DNA of 23,655 nt from Sphingomonadales bacterium (lineage in GTDB: Bacteria > Pseudomonadota > Alphaproteobacteria > Sphingomonadales > Sphingomonadaceae): assembly GCA_027486275.1 (NCBI GenBank), contig JAIXPM010000297.1, positions 1-23,655 on the forward strand. The letters are read 5' to 3'. A program made the translations under genes and the position numbers. Below the pieces are notes generated by a model. The model was given only the letters and a program-made list of their open reading frames with translations, was not told where the DNA came from and searched no databases. Within the stretch, counting starts at the first letter, position 1; each line of letters begins with the position of its first letter. This document shows, one piece after another, positions 22,941 to 23,655 of this stretch.

Positions 22941-23655
22941 ATGACGGCACAGCCAACACGAACTGCCATCATCACCGGTGGTGCCAAGCGCATTGGCGGC
23001 GCCATCACGCGCGCACTCGCCGCTGATGGCTGGTACGTGCTGATCCACTGCAACCAGAGCCGCGCCGAAGCCGAGGCGCTGGCGACGGAGCTGGGAAATG
23101 CCAGCGTGGTCGCGGTCGATCTGGCCAATCCGGCTGCGGCAGACATCATCATGGCTACCTGCGCCGGCCTGCCGCCGGCCCGCCTGCTGGTCAACAGCGC
23201 CAGCCGTTTCGTTTATGACCGGATCGAGGATTTCAGCCCCGCCGATTTCGATATCCACATGGCGGTGAATCTGCGCGCGCCGGCGCTGCTCAGCCGCGCC
23301 TTTGCCGCCAGGTTGCCCGATACGCTTGATGATCCGGCACTGGTGGTCAACCTGCTCGATGCCAAGCTGGCCAGCCTCAACCCGGATTATTTCACCTACA
23401 CATTGTCCAAGATCGGATTCGAGGGGCTGACCGAGCTGACCGCGCGCTCCTATGCGCCGCGCTTGCGTTGTGTGGGCATTGCGCCGGCGGTGACGCTGGT
23501 ATCGGGGCCACAGACGCGCGAGAATTTCGAAGCCGTGCACGGGCTCAACCCGCTGGGCCGCGGCGTGACGGTGGATGATATCGTCACCGCGCTGCGCTTC
23601 ATCATCGCCACCCCCACCTTCAACGCGCAAACCATCGTCCTGGATGGTGGGCAGC
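22941..23655 (+). CDS. Pteridine-reductase-like SDR oxidoreductase (3' end outside window)
   Basis: A short-chain dehydrogenase reads open from ATG 22941 to the window end (238 codons, no stop). The nucleotide-binding loop is TGGAKRIGGAI (12-22), matching the TGxxxRxG of PTR1/FolM-type enzymes, and LVNSASRF (83-90) follows. The catalytic residues are Asp140, Tyr153 and Lys157 (D-x12-Y-x3-K); Asp at this place, instead of the usual SDR Ser, is the pteridine reductase arrangement. It may therefore reduce dihydropterin or dihydrofolate (inference). Only the last few residues appear to be missing, since the closing IVLDGGQ motif is present. Its ATG lies 46 bases after the phosphodiesterase stop, and the ribosome site is weak. 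Confidence 0.8.
   Translation, partial: MTAQPTRTAIITGGAKRIGGAITRALAADGWYVLIHCNQSRAEAEALATELGNASVVAVDLANPAAADIIMATCAGLPPARLLVNSASRFVYDRIEDFSPADFDIHMAVNLRAPALLSRAFAARLPDTLDDPALVVNLLDAKLASLNPDYFTYTLSKIGFEGLTELTARSYAPRLRCVGIAPAVTLVSGPQTRENFEAVHGLNPLGRGVTVDDIVTALRFIIATPTFNAQTIVLDGGQ

Noticed and set aside
1..23655. Search for CRISPR arrays, prophage genes, toxin-antitoxin pairs and replication origin motifs
   Set aside because: No regularly spaced direct repeats, phage structural or integrase genes, toxin-antitoxin-like pairs or DnaA-box clusters were seen by eye.

Overview
The window looks like chromosomal DNA of a GC-rich alphaproteobacterium, most likely a member of the Sphingomonadales. This rests on the high GC content, the gene families and the order of several neighbouring genes; no rRNA or marker gene is present, so the placement is inferred. 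Most of the window is tightly packed housekeeping and metabolic genes. Many start codons overlap the preceding stop (ATGA, TGATG, TAATG, TTGA), which points to translationally coupled operons.

Positions 1-2350 are different. This stretch is lower in GC (two lines counted by hand gave 52-53 %, against 73 % for a line in the gdhA/als region). It carries the 3' end of a repetitive MBG/YDG-type adhesin, a coupled gene for an exported IalB-family protein, a decayed fragment resembling an IS3-type transposase OrfA, and a tRNA-Gln(CTG) whose 3' end faces this segment. It may be the end of an island inserted at the tRNA, but the other boundary lies outside the window.

From 2.5 to 7.5 kb there is a ppx/gppA-rlmE pair, an aguA-aguB pair that converts agmatine to putrescine through N-carbamoylputrescine, a convergent iron-sulfur uracil-DNA glycosylase and a divergent folK. 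tRNA-Lys(TTT) follows at 7552; a perfect 11-bp hairpin begins inside the mature 3' end of this tRNA.

From 7.7 to 11 kb four co-directional genes follow closely: a dienelactone-hydrolase-like enzyme, an exported FKBP-type prolyl isomerase, a PF10118 protein and a patatin-like phospholipase. The PF10118 protein is usually called a metal-dependent hydrolase, but its sequence shows a full E / ExxH / E / ExxH di-iron ligand set. From 11.1 to 14.6 kb are gdhA, a DUF4188 gene and a catabolic-type acetolactate synthase, probably one operon, followed by a lipid-kinase-like gene.

From 15.5 to 21.6 kb, minus-strand genes dominate: uvrC-GST, then pgsA-moaD-moaE-NAD(P)H oxidoreductase. Between these blocks sits a plus-strand nitroreductase-EamA transporter pair. 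Both plus-strand groups that meet minus-strand genes here share four bases at their convergent stop codons. To the right of uvrC, a divergent NPP-type phosphodiesterase lipoprotein is followed by an SDR gene cut off by the window end. That SDR has the Asp-Tyr-Lys catalytic arrangement of pteridine reductases (PTR1/FolM type).

No CRISPR array, prophage, complete insertion sequence or replication origin was seen. Apart from the left end the region looks like ordinary core genome. The most notable items are the di-iron reading of the PF10118 gene, the hairpin over the tRNA-Lys CCA end, and the DUF4188 gene locked between gdhA and als.
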